In this document: positions 33,809-43,240 of the stretch, one piece after another
Layout: every line of letters starts with the position of its first letter
Position numbering within the stretch: the stretch's first letter is position 1
Origin: Lysobacter sp. M2-1
GTDB lineage: Bacteria; Pseudomonadota; Gammaproteobacteria; Xanthomonadales; Xanthomonadaceae
Length of the DNA: 64,000 bases
Direction of reading: 5' to 3'
NCBI RefSeq assembly: GCF_022662495.1
Contig: NZ_JAKPBU010000001.1
Span: 248,001 to 312,000 of the forward strand
Translations under genes and position numbers: made by a program
Notes under the pieces: generated by a model
The model's database searches: none
The model's input: only the letters and a program-made list of their open reading frames with translations
Told to the model about the DNA's origin: nothing

Positions 33809-35635
33809 TCAGGCCGCCTCCCTAGCCTTCGCGCCGCGGCATCCGGGTCCGGCATACGTCTCCAGCAGCAGGAATTTCTGCATGTCCCACGCCCCGGTCG
33901 GACAGCGCTCGGCGCACAGGCCGCAATGCAGGCACACGTCCTCGTCCTTGACCATCACCCGGTGGGTCTTGAGCGGTTTGGACACGTACAGGTCCTGCTC
34001 GAGGTTCAGCGCAGGTGCGGTCAGGCGCTTGCGCAGGTCGGCCTCGTCGCCGTTGGCGGTGAAGGTGATGCAATCGGTCGGGCAGATGTCGACGCACGCA
34101 TCGCATTCGATGCACTTGTCACGGGTGAAGACCGTCTGCACGTCGCAGTTGAGGCAGCGCTGGGTTTCCTTGAATGCGGTCAGCGCGTCGAATCCAAGCT
34201 CCACTTCGACCTGGATGCTGTCGAGCTTCTTCGCCGCCTCCGACCAGGGCACCAGGTAGCGCTCGTCGGGCGACACCGCGTTGTCGTAGCTCCATTCGTG
34301 GATACCCATCTTCTGCGAGAGCAGGTGCACGTCCGGAGCGGGGCGCAGCCGGGTGTCTTCCCCGGCGAGCAGCTTGTCGATCGAGATCGCCGCCGCATGG
34401 CCGTGCGCGACTGCCCAGATGATGTTCTTCGGCCCGAACGCCGCATCACCGCCGAACAGCACGTGCGGCAGCGAGGACTGGTGGGTGACCTTGTCGACCA
34501 CCGGCATGTCCCATTCCTCATCGAAGGCGATCCCCAGGTCGCGCTCGATCCACGGGAACGCGTTCTCCTGGCCCACCGCGATCAGCACCTCGTCGCAATC
34601 GAAATGCTCGTCGGGCTCACCGGTCGGCACCAGCTGGCGCCGACCCTTCTCGTCGTACATCGCACGCACCTTCTCGAAGGTCATGCCGGTCAGCTGGCCG
34701 TCCTGGTTCACGAAGGTCTTGGGTACGCGGAAGTCGAGGATCGGGATGCCCTCGTGCATCGCATCCTCCTTCTCCCACGGGCTGGCCTTCATCTCGTCGA
34801 AGCCCGAGCGCACGATCACCTTCACGTCCTCGCCGCCCAGCCGGCGCGCGCTGCGGCAGCAGTCCATCGCGGTGTTGCCGCCGCCGAGCACCAGCACCCG
34901 CTTGCCGACCTTCTCCACATGGCCGAAGTACACATTCGCCAGCCAGTCGAGTCCGACATGGATGTGGGCGGCGGCTTCCTTGCGACCGGGCAGGTCGAGG
35001 TCGCGGCCACGTGGCGCGCCGCTGCCCACGAACACGGCATCGAAGCCCTGCCCCAGCAGTTCGCGCATCGAGTCGATGCGATGGTTGCCCACGAATTGGA
35101 CGCCAAGGTCGAGGATGTAGCCGGTTTCCTCGTCGATCACGCTTTCCGGCAGGCGGAAGCGCGGTACCTGGGTGCGCATGAAGCCGCCCGCCTTCGGGTC
35201 GGCCTCGAACACGGTGACCTGGTAGCCCAGCGGCGCCAGGTCGCGCGCGACCGTCAGCGACGACGGCCCGGCGCCAACGCAGGCGATGCGCTTGCCGTTA
35301 GAGGTCACCGCCGGCCTGGGCATCCGGGCCGACACGTCGCCCTTGAAGTCCGCGGCAACGCGCTTGAGCCGGCAGATCGCGACCGGCTCGGGCTTGGCAC
35401 CGTTGTTCTCTTCCACCCGTCCACGCCGGCACGCCGGCTCGCACGGGCGGTCGCAGGTACGCCCGAGGATCCCGGGAAACACATTGCTGTGCCAGTTGAC
35501 CATGTACGCATCGGCGTAGCGGCCCTCGGCGATCAGGCGGATGTATTCGGGGACCGGCGTGTGCGCCGGGCAGGCCCACTGGCAATCGACCACCTTGTGG
35601 AAGGTATCCGGGTCGCGAATATCGGTCGGCTTCAA
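33809..35635 (-). CDS. GltD-like FAD/Fe-S oxidoreductase with C-terminal ferredoxin domain
   Basis: It has 608 residues. The N-terminal Fe-S domain carries CQWACPAHTPVPEYI and CDRPCEPACRRG. An FAD loop (CVGAGPSSLTVARDLAPLGY) and an NAD(P) loop (VLVLGGGNTAMDC) follow, as in the small subunit of glutamate synthase. The last 90 residues hold two [4Fe-4S] motifs, CIECDACVDICPTDC and CLHCGLCAERCPTG. It probably passes electrons between the KorAB enzyme and NAD(P)H. The start is TTG 35635, preceded by GGAG at eight bases. First gene of the operon. Confidence 0.88.
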   Translation of the reverse strand: MKPTDIRDPDTFHKVVDCQWACPAHTPVPEYIRLIAEGRYADAYMVNWHSNVFPGILGRTCDRPCEPACRRGRVEENNGAKPEPVAICRLKRVAADFKGDVSARMPRPAVTSNGKRIACVGAGPSSLTVARDLAPLGYQVTVFEADPKAGGFMRTQVPRFRLPESVIDEETGYILDLGVQFVGNHRIDSMRELLGQGFDAVFVGSGAPRGRDLDLPGRKEAAAHIHVGLDWLANVYFGHVEKVGKRVLVLGGGNTAMDCCRSARRLGGEDVKVIVRSGFDEMKASPWEKEDAMHEGIPILDFRVPKTFVNQDGQLTGMTFEKVRAMYDEKGRRQLVPTGEPDEHFDCDEVLIAVGQENAFPWIERDLGIAFDEEWDMPVVDKVTHQSSLPHVLFGGDAAFGPKNIIWAVAHGHAAAISIDKLLAGEDTRLRPAPDVHLLSQKMGIHEWSYDNAVSPDERYLVPWSEAAKKLDSIQVEVELGFDALTAFKETQRCLNCDVQTVFTRDKCIECDACVDICPTDCITFTANGDEADLRKRLTAPALNLEQDLYVSKPLKTHRVMVKDEDVCLHCGLCAERCPTGAWDMQKFLLLETYAGPGCRGAKAREAA

Positions 35636-35872
35636 CGCTGCACTCCGTGCGGGAGCTTTCGCTGCTGGCTGGGCCGGACGCGCCGGCCATCGCTTGCGGG
35701 GCCGAGTCTAGACCCGAAACAGGCATGCCGTCACGAAGGGTGGCTCAGCCCTTCATGAATCCGGATGCCTTATGGATCCGGTCGCCCTGCGGGCGTGCGC
35801 AGGATGATTGCTGCTGGTTGTTTACGAACGCAGAGCCAAAGAAGTCGAAGGCGCTGAATGACAGCCTTCGAT

Positions 35873-38800
35873 TCAAGTTGCCGGTACAGGCCCACTGCTT
35901 TGTTGCGGCTCGTCCCGCTTCACCTTGAACCACGCCGCGTACAGCGCTGGCAGGAACAGCAGGGTCAGCGCGGTGGCCACGGTCAGCCCGCCCATGATCG
36001 CCACCGCCATCGGCCCGAAGAATACCGACCTGGACAACGGGATCATCGCCAGGATCGCGGCCAGCGCGGTCAGCACGATCGGGCGGAAGCGGCGCACGGT
36101 GGCATCCACGATCGACTGCCAGCGCGAATGCCCGGCGGCGATGTCCTGTTCGATCTGGTCGACCAGGATCACCGAGTTGCGCATGATCATGCCGAACATC
36201 GCGATCGTGCCGAGCATCGCAACGAACCCGAACGGCACCCGGAACACCAGCAGGAACAAGGTGACGCCGATCAGGCCCAGCGGTGCGGTCAGCATCACCA
36301 GCAGCACCCGCGAGAAGCTGCGCAGCTGCAGCATCAGCAGTGTGGCGACGACCGCGATGAACAGCGGCACGCCGGCGGCGACCGAACGCGAACCACGCCC
36401 GGAATCCTCCACTGTGCCGCCGGTTTCGAGCAGGTAACCACTGGGCAGCTGCGCGCGGATATCGTCGAGCGTTGGTTCGATTTCGGCGGTCACGGTCGGG
36501 GGCGTGGTGACCGCGCCATCGATGTCGGCGCGCACGGTCACGGTCGGCAACCGGTTGCGATGCCAGACGATGCCGTCCTCGAAGCCGTACTCCAGCCGTG
36601 CGAGCTGCGACAGCGGCACGGTCTGGCCGTTGGAGGTCGGCACCGCCAGCGAGCCGAGCAGCGACAGCCGCTCGCGCTCCTCGCCCGGCCCACGCAGCAG
36701 GATCTCGATCAGCTCGTTGCCCTCACGGTACTGGCTGACCGAGGTACCGGCGAGCGAGCCCTGCAGGAACTGCGCGAGCTGCCCCGAGCTGACCCCCAGT
36801 GCGCGCGCCCGGTCCTGGTCCAGGGTCAGGCGCACGATCTTGCTCGGCTCGGACCAGTCCAGCCCCACGTTGCTCACGTGCGGATGCGCGCGCACCTTTT
36901 CCATCACCATCCGCGCATAGCGCTGCACTTCCGGGATGTGCTCGCCCGAGACGCGGAACTGGATCGGGTAGCCCACCGGCGGGCCGTTCTCCAGCCGGGT
37001 CACGCGCAGCTGCAGCGCCGGGAAGCGCCTGGCAGCGTCGTCGATCAGCCACTGGCGCAGCGACTCGCGCGATTCGATGTCATGGGTCAGCAGCACGAAC
37101 TGGGCGAAATTCGGCGCTGGCAGCTGCTGGTCCAGCGGCAGGTAGAAGCGTGGCGAGCCGGTGCCGACGTAGGCCACGTAATTCTCGACTTCCTTGCGCG
37201 TGCGCAGCATGGCTTCCAGCCGTTTCGCCTGCGCGGCGGTCGCCTCGAGCGACGAGCCTTCCGCCAGTTCCAGATCGACCATGAGCTCCAGCCGGGTCGA
37301 ATCCGGGAAGAACTGCTGCGACACGAAGCGGAACATCAGCACCGAAACGAGGAACGTCGCGACGGTAACGGCGATGACCGTCTTGCGATGGCCCACGCAC
37401 CAGTCGACCACGCGGCGGAAACGCTGGTAGAACCGGGTCTGGTAGGGATCGTGCGCGTGATCGTGGCTGTGGTCCTTCGGCGCCGCCCAGTCCTGCAGGC
37501 GATGCGGCAGCTTCGCGGCGAACCAGGCGCGCAGGCGCCGCGCCCGGCCCGCGATCGACTGCGGAGGCGGCGCGGGCCGCGCGTGGCCGAAGTCCGGCAG
37601 CAGCTTGTCGCCCAGATAGGGAATGAACACCACCGCCGCGATCCACGACAGCAGCAGCGCGATCGTCACCACCTGGAAGATCGAGCGCGTGTATTCGCCG
37701 GTCGACGAGGCCGCGGTCGCGATCGGCAGGAAGCCGGCGGCGGTCACCAGCGTGCCGGTGAGCATCGGGAACGCGGTCAGATTCCACGCGGCCGCCGCGG
37801 CCTTCACCCGGTCGTAGCCCTGCTCCATCTTCACCTGCATCATCTCGACCGCGATGATCGCGTCGTCGACCAGCAGACCGAGCGCCAGCACCAGCGAGCC
37901 CAGCGAGATCTTGTGCAGGCCGATGCCGAAGTAGTGCATCGCCGCGAAGGTCATCGCCAGCACCAGCGGGATCGACAGGGCGACCACCAGCCCGGTTCGG
38001 AAGCCCAACGAGAAGAAGCTGACCAGCAGCACGATCGCCACCGCTTCGGCAAGCACGCGCACGAATTCGTCGACCGAGCGCTCCACCGCCAGCGGCTGGT
38101 CGCTGACGTTGCGCAGCTGCATGCCCGCCGGCAGCGTCTGCTGCAGGCGCGCGAACTCGCCGCGCAGGGTGTCGCCCAGGCGCAGGATGTCGCCACCGTC
38201 CTTCATCGACACCGCAATGCCGATCGCGTCCTCGCCCATGAACCGCATCCGCGGCGCCGGCGGATCGGAGAAGCCACGGCGCACCGTGGCGACGTCGGCG
38301 ATGCGGAAGGTGCGGTCGCCGACGCGGATCGGGAAGTCGCGGATCTCCGCCACCGTCTCGAAGCGTCCGGTGACCCGCAGCTGCACGCGGTCGCTGGTGG
38401 TCTCGAAGAAGCTCGCCGGCGCGATCACGTTCTGCTGGTCCAGCGCCTGCTGCACGGCGGTCAGCGGCACGCCGAGCGTGGCGAGCTTGGTGTTGGACAG
38501 CTCGACGAAGATCTTCTCTTCCTGCAGTCCGATCAGCTCGACCTTGCCGACATCGGGTGCGCGCTGCAGCTCCAGCTCGATGCGTTCGGCATAGTCCTTG
38601 AGCACGGCGTAATCGAAACCTTCGCCGGTGATCGCATAGATGTTGCCGAAGGTGTCGCCGAACTCGTCGTTGAAGAACGGGCCGACCACGCCCTGCGGCA
38701 GGGTGCCGCGGATGTCGCCGACCTTCTTGCGGATCTGGTACCAGAGTTCGGGCAGTTGCTTCGACGTCAGCGAGTCCTTGGCGATGAAGAACACCTGCGA

Positions 38801-39070
38801 CTCGCCCGGGCGCGAATAGGCGCGCACGAACTCGTACTGACCGGTCTCCATCACTTTCTTCTCGATCCGGTCGCCGACCTGGCGGGCGACTTCCTCGGCG
38901 GTGGCGCCGGGCCACAGGGTGCGGATCACCATGACCTTGAAGGTGAACGGTGGATCCTCGGACTGGCCGAGCCGTTGGTACGACCATGTGCCGATCAGGG
39001 CGAAGGCGACGATCGCGTACAGCACCAGGCTGCGGGTGCGCAGCGCCCATTCGGAGAGATTGAAGCGCAC
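35873..39070 (-). CDS. RND-family efflux transporter, inner-membrane pump
   Basis: Proton-driven exporter of 1065 residues with the usual two-fold layout of six-helix bundles and large periplasmic loops. The first helix follows RFNLSEWALRTR, and the fourth helix carries the proton-relay pair in GLLVDDAIIAVEMM (about residue 402). This is the MdtBC/AcrB-like hydrophobe class; cargo cannot be told. The start is GTG 39070, five bases after the adaptor's stop, with AGGA upstream. The outer-membrane partner is not in the operon; the TolC gene 2.7 kb away is a candidate. Confidence 0.93.
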   Translation of the reverse strand: MRFNLSEWALRTRSLVLYAIVAFALIGTWSYQRLGQSEDPPFTFKVMVIRTLWPGATAEEVARQVGDRIEKKVMETGQYEFVRAYSRPGESQVFFIAKDSLTSKQLPELWYQIRKKVGDIRGTLPQGVVGPFFNDEFGDTFGNIYAITGEGFDYAVLKDYAERIELELQRAPDVGKVELIGLQEEKIFVELSNTKLATLGVPLTAVQQALDQQNVIAPASFFETTSDRVQLRVTGRFETVAEIRDFPIRVGDRTFRIADVATVRRGFSDPPAPRMRFMGEDAIGIAVSMKDGGDILRLGDTLRGEFARLQQTLPAGMQLRNVSDQPLAVERSVDEFVRVLAEAVAIVLLVSFFSLGFRTGLVVALSIPLVLAMTFAAMHYFGIGLHKISLGSLVLALGLLVDDAIIAVEMMQVKMEQGYDRVKAAAAAWNLTAFPMLTGTLVTAAGFLPIATAASSTGEYTRSIFQVVTIALLLSWIAAVVFIPYLGDKLLPDFGHARPAPPPQSIAGRARRLRAWFAAKLPHRLQDWAAPKDHSHDHAHDPYQTRFYQRFRRVVDWCVGHRKTVIAVTVATFLVSVLMFRFVSQQFFPDSTRLELMVDLELAEGSSLEATAAQAKRLEAMLRTRKEVENYVAYVGTGSPRFYLPLDQQLPAPNFAQFVLLTHDIESRESLRQWLIDDAARRFPALQLRVTRLENGPPVGYPIQFRVSGEHIPEVQRYARMVMEKVRAHPHVSNVGLDWSEPSKIVRLTLDQDRARALGVSSGQLAQFLQGSLAGTSVSQYREGNELIEILLRGPGEERERLSLLGSLAVPTSNGQTVPLSQLARLEYGFEDGIVWHRNRLPTVTVRADIDGAVTTPPTVTAEIEPTLDDIRAQLPSGYLLETGGTVEDSGRGSRSVAAGVPLFIAVVATLLMLQLRSFSRVLLVMLTAPLGLIGVTLFLLVFRVPFGFVAMLGTIAMFGMIMRNSVILVDQIEQDIAAGHSRWQSIVDATVRRFRPIVLTALAAILAMIPLSRSVFFGPMAVAIMGGLTVATALTLLFLPALYAAWFKVKRDEPQQSSGPVPAT

Positions 39071-39075
39071 GGTCT

Positions 39076-40212
39076 TCAGTCCTTGGCGGCGATGCGCGGC
39101 GCCGGCGGCAGCACCGGCCTGTTCTGGCGATCGACCGGCTCGACGCGTTGGCCTTCGCGCAGCAGGTGGCCGCCGGCAACGACCACCCAGGCATCGGCGT
39201 CGAGGCCATCGAGCACGGGCACGCGATCCTCGGCATACGGGCCTAGTTTCACCGCGCGCGAGGTGAGCTTGCGGGTTGCCGGGTCGACCACCCACAGCGC
39301 GGTTGCGCCGTTCGCGCCGCGCTGGATCGCCGAGAGCGGCACGCTGGGCGCCGCCCGGTGGCCGTCCTGTTGCACATACACGCGTGCGCTCTGGCCAAGC
39401 TCGACCGCACGTGCCGACTCGGGCGGCAGGGCGACCCGCGCGGCATAGGTACGTGCCTGCGGGTCGGCGGCGGGTGCGATCTCGCGGATCGTGCCCGGCA
39501 GGCGCTGCCCCGGCGCGCTCCACAGTTCGACCAGCACCGGTTGCCCGACCCGGAAGTCGCGGATCCGCGCCTCGGACAGGGCGATGGCGACTTCCCGGCC
39601 GGTGTCGCCCGAAAAGGTGAAGATGGTCTGGCCTGCGCCGACGACCTGTCCGGCCTCGGCCTGGCGCGACGCGATTACGCCATCGTGCGGCGCGCGCAGC
39701 TGCGCGTAGCCGGCCTGGTTGCGGGCGACATCCAGGTTGGCGCGTGCGGCGTTGGCCTGTCCAGCTGCTGCCTTGTAGGCGGTGTTGGCCTGGTCGTAGG
39801 CCGAGCGGCTGATCAACTGGTCGGCGAGCAAGGCCTGGTAGCGCGCGCGGTCCGCGGCGGTGCGCTGCAGCTCGGCCTCGGCCGCCGCTGCCTGGGCCTG
39901 CGCGGCCTGCGCCTGCAGGCGCAGGTCGTCCGGATCGAGCTCGGCCAGGATCTGGCCGCGCCTGACCACGTCGCCCACATCGACCAGGCGCCGCACCAGG
40001 TTGCCGCCGACGCGAAAGGACAGCGCGCTCTCCTCGCGTGCCCGCACTTCGCCCGCGTAGGCGATGGTGGCCGCATCGGTCCCGCCTTGCGGGCGCGCGA
40101 CCAGCACCGGCCGGGGGCCAGGATCGGCCGCATCATCATTGCCGCATCCTGCCAGCACACCGAGCAGCAGCGTCGCGGCGGCTAGCGTTCCCATTCGAAT
40201 GTGCGTGCGCAT
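39076..40212 (-). CDS. RND efflux periplasmic adaptor (membrane fusion lipoprotein)
   Basis: It has 378 residues. A lipoprotein signal ends in the lipobox LAGC (C23), anchoring it to the inner membrane. The lipoyl-like half (SALSFRVGGNLVRRLVDVGDVVRRGQ), a long Ala/Gln coiled-coil hairpin (about 95-150), the returning lipoyl half (RAPHDGVIASRQAEAGQVV) and beta-barrel domains follow in order. It links the pump at 35873 to an outer-membrane channel. It is transcribed divergently from the TetR gene. Confidence 0.93.
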   Translation of the reverse strand: MRTHIRMGTLAAATLLLGVLAGCGNDDAADPGPRPVLVARPQGGTDAATIAYAGEVRAREESALSFRVGGNLVRRLVDVGDVVRRGQILAELDPDDLRLQAQAAQAQAAAAEAELQRTAADRARYQALLADQLISRSAYDQANTAYKAAAGQANAARANLDVARNQAGYAQLRAPHDGVIASRQAEAGQVVGAGQTIFTFSGDTGREVAIALSEARIRDFRVGQPVLVELWSAPGQRLPGTIREIAPAADPQARTYAARVALPPESARAVELGQSARVYVQQDGHRAAPSVPLSAIQRGANGATALWVVDPATRKLTSRAVKLGPYAEDRVPVLDGLDADAWVVVAGGHLLREGQRVEPVDRQNRPVLPPAPRIAAKD

Positions 40213-40281
40213 GCTGCCAGCTCATTAATAAACTGACGGGTATACTATAAATATCAAACCGATTGGTCTAGTATTTGTCGC
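40213..40281. promoter_or_regulatory. Divergent promoter/operator between efflux operon and TetR gene
   Basis: This 69-bp gap is strikingly AT-rich for this genome (ATTAATAAA, GTATACTATAAATAT). On the minus strand TAGACC and TAGTAT, 17 bases apart, fit a promoter for the pump operon. ACCGATTGGT at about 40259 is a short palindrome near the TetR start and a plausible part of the operator. Both calls are by eye. Confidence 0.55.
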
Positions 40282-40944
40282 ATGACCCTGCCTGCCGCCA
40301 TCGCCAAGACCGCCAAGGGCAAGCCCGGCGCCCCCGGCCGCCCCAAGGATCTGAGCAAGGGCGCGGCGATCCTGGAGGCTGCGAAGCGACTGTTCCTGGA
40401 ACAGGGCTATGAGGGGGTGAGCATGGATCAGATCGCGGCCGATGCCGGGGTATCCAAGCTCACGGTCTACAGCCACTTCGGCGACAAGGAGGCGTTGTTC
40501 GGCGAAGCCGTCAAGGCCTACTGCGAACAGCAGCTGCCGAGCGCGCTGTTCACCGACTGCGCCGGGCTGCCGGTGCGCGACTGCCTGCTCGAGATCGGCC
40601 ATGCCTTCGTGGCCATGGTGATGTCGCCCGGGGCCGTAGCCGGTCACCGGATCATGTGCACTCCGCAGATGGCCGCTTCCCCCGTGCCGCAGATGTTCTG
40701 GGACGCGGGGCCTAGACGCGTGCAGAAGAATTTCGCCGAATTGCTGGCCCACAAGGTCGAAGCCGGAGAGCTGGCGATCGACGACGTGGCCCGGGCGGCT
40801 TCGCAGTTCTTCGTCCTGCTCAAGGGCGATCTGCATGCGCAGCAGGTATTCGGCTGCGGCGCCGCCGCGGGCGATGCGCGGACGCTGCAGCGCCATGTCG
40901 CCGAAACGGTCGACATGTTCCTGCGCGCCTATGCGGTGCGTTGA
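40282..40944 (+). CDS. TetR/AcrR-family transcriptional regulator
   Basis: It has 220 residues. An N-terminal basic stretch is followed by a TetR helix-turn-helix (AILEAAKRLFLEQGYEGVSMDQIAADAGVSKLTVYSHFGDKEALF, given here in part as GVSKLTVYSHFGDK, about residues 58-71). The C-terminal ligand-binding half resembles the TetR_C class seen in AcrR-like repressors. It is divergent from the RND pump operon with 69 bp between, the standard arrangement for a local repressor relieved by pump substrates. Confidence 0.92.
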   Translation: MTLPAAIAKTAKGKPGAPGRPKDLSKGAAILEAAKRLFLEQGYEGVSMDQIAADAGVSKLTVYSHFGDKEALFGEAVKAYCEQQLPSALFTDCAGLPVRDCLLEIGHAFVAMVMSPGAVAGHRIMCTPQMAASPVPQMFWDAGPRRVQKNFAELLAHKVEAGELAIDDVARAASQFFVLLKGDLHAQQVFGCGAAAGDARTLQRHVAETVDMFLRAYAVR

Positions 40945-41122
40945 GCAGCGGCGCCCCGGGCGGTGACTTCCGGCAGGCTGACTTTTGGCACTCAGTGCTG
41001 GTGTGCTAGTACAGCCATGCTGTCGCCGCGGATCGTGCCCGTACCCGGCGAAGACCGCACCCGTTCGAACGCAAGGGCCGGCCGCTAGAATTGCCCCCCT
41101 TGCGATCCCTGAAGAGCCCCGA

Positions 41123-41782
41123 ATGAACGCCGCCCTGGACTTCGCCAAAGCCCGCGAACTGATGGTCGAACAGCAAGTGCGTCCCTGGGACGTGCTGGAC
41201 GTACGCGTGCTCGACGTGCTGGCCGCGCTCCCGCGCGAAGCCTTCGTGCCACCGGCCTACCGCGACCTGGCGTACTCCGACATGGAATTGCCGCTGGCCC
41301 ACGGCGAACGCAGCCACAAGCCGGTATTCGAAGGTCGCGCGCTGCAGGCCCTGGCGCTGGAACCGGGCGATTCGGTGCTCGAGATCGGCACCGGCTGCGG
41401 CTACCTGACCGCCTGCCTGGCGCGGCTGTCGCGCGAGGTGACCAGCCTGGAACGCCATGCCGACCTCGCCGACGCGGCGCGCGCCGCACTCGATGCGCAG
41501 CGCATCGCCAATGTCCGGGTCGAAACCGCCGATGCATTCGCCTGGGACAGCGAGCGCCGCTTCGACGCGATCTGTGTCGGCGGCGCCGTCGACAGCATCC
41601 CGGGCCGCTTCGTGCAATGGCTCAAGCCCGACGGCCGGATGTTCGTCGTGCGCGGACGCCGCCCGGCGATGGAAGCGGTGCTGCTGCGCAACCAGGTCAA
41701 CGCTCCGCGCATCGATTCGTTGTTCGAAACCGATCTGCCCTACCTGGCCGGCGCCGCGCCGGCGCCCGAATTCAAGCTCTAA
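41123..41782 (+). CDS. Protein-L-isoaspartate O-methyltransferase family protein
   Basis: It has 219 residues. It has the PCMT pattern: an N-terminal RELMVEQQVRPWDVLD region, PREAFVPPAYRDLAYSD, then the SAM loop VLEIGTGCGYLTACLA. It probably repairs damaged aspartyl residues, but family members lacking this activity are known, and the substrate-loop sequence here (ELPLAHGERSHKPV) differs from the canonical Pcm. It sits nine bases upstream of tolC and is likely co-transcribed, an arrangement seen in relatives. Confidence 0.85.
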   Translation: MNAALDFAKARELMVEQQVRPWDVLDVRVLDVLAALPREAFVPPAYRDLAYSDMELPLAHGERSHKPVFEGRALQALALEPGDSVLEIGTGCGYLTACLARLSREVTSLERHADLADAARAALDAQRIANVRVETADAFAWDSERRFDAICVGGAVDSIPGRFVQWLKPDGRMFVVRGRRPAMEAVLLRNQVNAPRIDSLFETDLPYLAGAAPAPEFKL

Positions 41783-41791
41783 GGACTCCCC

Positions 41792-43195
41792 ATGATCCGT
41801 CGCCCGCTCGTGTTCGCCCTCGCCCTGGCCATGCTGCCTGCCAGCGCCTTCGCCGAAGACCTGCTGCAGACCTACGAGCTGGCGCGCACCGGCGACCCGC
41901 AGCTTTCCGCCGCGGAATCCGATCGCCTGGCCACCAAGGAAGGCGCGGTGCAGGCGCGCGCGGCGATGCTGCCGCAGATCAACGGCAGCGCGACGCTGAG
42001 CCGTTCGTTTCCGGTCGATCAGTCGGTCTCCGTCGACCACGACAACAATCCGGTTACTCCGGACCAGGTCATCGACATCGAGGGCTCGACCTCGCGCACC
42101 TTCGGCGTGAACGCCGACCAGATGGTGTTCGACTTCGGGCGCATCAACACCCTGCGCAGCGAGCGCGCGGTCAGCCGCTCGGCCGACTTCCAGCTCGAAT
42201 CCGCCGGCGACGACCTGGTGACCCGCACCTCGCAGGCCTATTTCAACGTGCTCGTGGCCATCGAAACCCTGGCGGCGGCCGAGGCGCAGGAGACCGCGCT
42301 GAAGAAGCAGTTCGACTTCGCCGACAAGCGCCTGGAAGTGGGCCTGGCGCCGATCACCGACGTGCACGAGGCGCGCGCCCAGTACGACGCCGCGCGGGCG
42401 AGCACGATCGTCACCCGCAATGCACTCGAGGACGCGTACCAGGCGCTGACCGAGATCACCGGCCAGCCGATCGCCAACCTCAAGGCGCTGCCCCAGGACT
42501 TCCAGCCCAGCCTGCCCAGCAGCCAGGGCGTGGACGAGTGGATCGCCGCGGCGATCGAGAACAATCCCGATCTCAAGGCGCAGGAGTACCTGCTGCAATC
42601 GTCCGAGGCCAACATCCAGACCGCGCGCGCCGGCCACCTGCCGACGCTCTATCTCGGTGCCGACTACTCCGACTCCAAGACCATCAGCGGCAACGAGTTC
42701 AGCACCGATGGTTCGGACGGCACCCGCGGCGGCACCCTGGGCCTGACCCTGAGCGTGCCGATCTTCTCCGGTGGGGCCACCTCGTCGCGCGTCCGCCAGG
42801 CGATCGCCCAGCGCGACGTCACCCAGGACCAGCTCGAGCAGACCCGGCGCGCGCTGGTGCGCAATACGCGAAATTCCTACCAGACCCTGGTCGCCGGCAT
42901 CAGCGAAGTCGAGGCGCGCCGCTCCGCGGTGACCTCGGCCCGCGCCGCCTACGAGGCCTCGCAGGTGGGACTGGAAGTGGGCACGCGCACCGTGCTCGAC
43001 GTGCTGGTCAACCAGCAGACCCTGTTCAACGCCGAGCGCGAATACGCGCTGGCGCGCTACAACTTCCTGCAGAACCGGCTGTTGCTGGAACAGGCTGCCG
43101 GTTCGCTGGATGTCGAGGACGTGCAGGACGTCAACCGGTTGCTGACCGTGGATGCAAGCACGCGCGATCTCAACGGCGCAGCCACCACGCAGTAG
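41792..43195 (+). CDS. tolC: TolC-family outer-membrane efflux channel
   Basis: It has 467 residues with a Sec signal peptide (cleavage after SAFA, about residue 21). Two OEP repeats follow, each with coiled-coil helices and a short strand pair: DLLQTYELARTGDPQLSAAESDRLAT opens the first (quoted in part), and GTRTVLDVLVNQQTLFNAEREYALARYN closes the second. It forms the outer-membrane exit duct for RND or type I export, and could serve the pump at 35873-40212. AAGGA lies six bases before the ATG. Confidence 0.95.
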   Translation: MIRRPLVFALALAMLPASAFAEDLLQTYELARTGDPQLSAAESDRLATKEGAVQARAAMLPQINGSATLSRSFPVDQSVSVDHDNNPVTPDQVIDIEGSTSRTFGVNADQMVFDFGRINTLRSERAVSRSADFQLESAGDDLVTRTSQAYFNVLVAIETLAAAEAQETALKKQFDFADKRLEVGLAPITDVHEARAQYDAARASTIVTRNALEDAYQALTEITGQPIANLKALPQDFQPSLPSSQGVDEWIAAAIENNPDLKAQEYLLQSSEANIQTARAGHLPTLYLGADYSDSKTISGNEFSTDGSDGTRGGTLGLTLSVPIFSGGATSSRVRQAIAQRDVTQDQLEQTRRALVRNTRNSYQTLVAGISEVEARRSAVTSARAAYEASQVGLEVGTRTVLDVLVNQQTLFNAEREYALARYNFLQNRLLLEQAAGSLDVEDVQDVNRLLTVDASTRDLNGAATTQ

Positions 43196-43200
43196 TAACC

Positions 43201-43240
43201 GGGACGGAGCCCATCAAGCGCGCTTGATTGGCTCCGTCCC
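43201..43240. terminator. Perfect palindromic hairpin between convergent tolC and waaA
   Basis: GGGACGGAGCC (43201-43211) pairs with GGCTCCGTCCC (43230-43240), and the middle (43213-43228) is itself a palindrome, so the whole 40 bases can fold without a real loop. It sits 6 bases past the tolC stop. No long T-run follows on either side. It also encodes the last residues of WaaA. Confidence 0.6.

Noticed and set aside
35636..35872. Gap between the GltD-like gene and the RND pump gene
   Set aside because: Checked for small genes and hairpins; only a short imperfect repeat (ATCCGGATGCC / ATGGATCCGG) at about 35757-35780 was seen, with no clear function.
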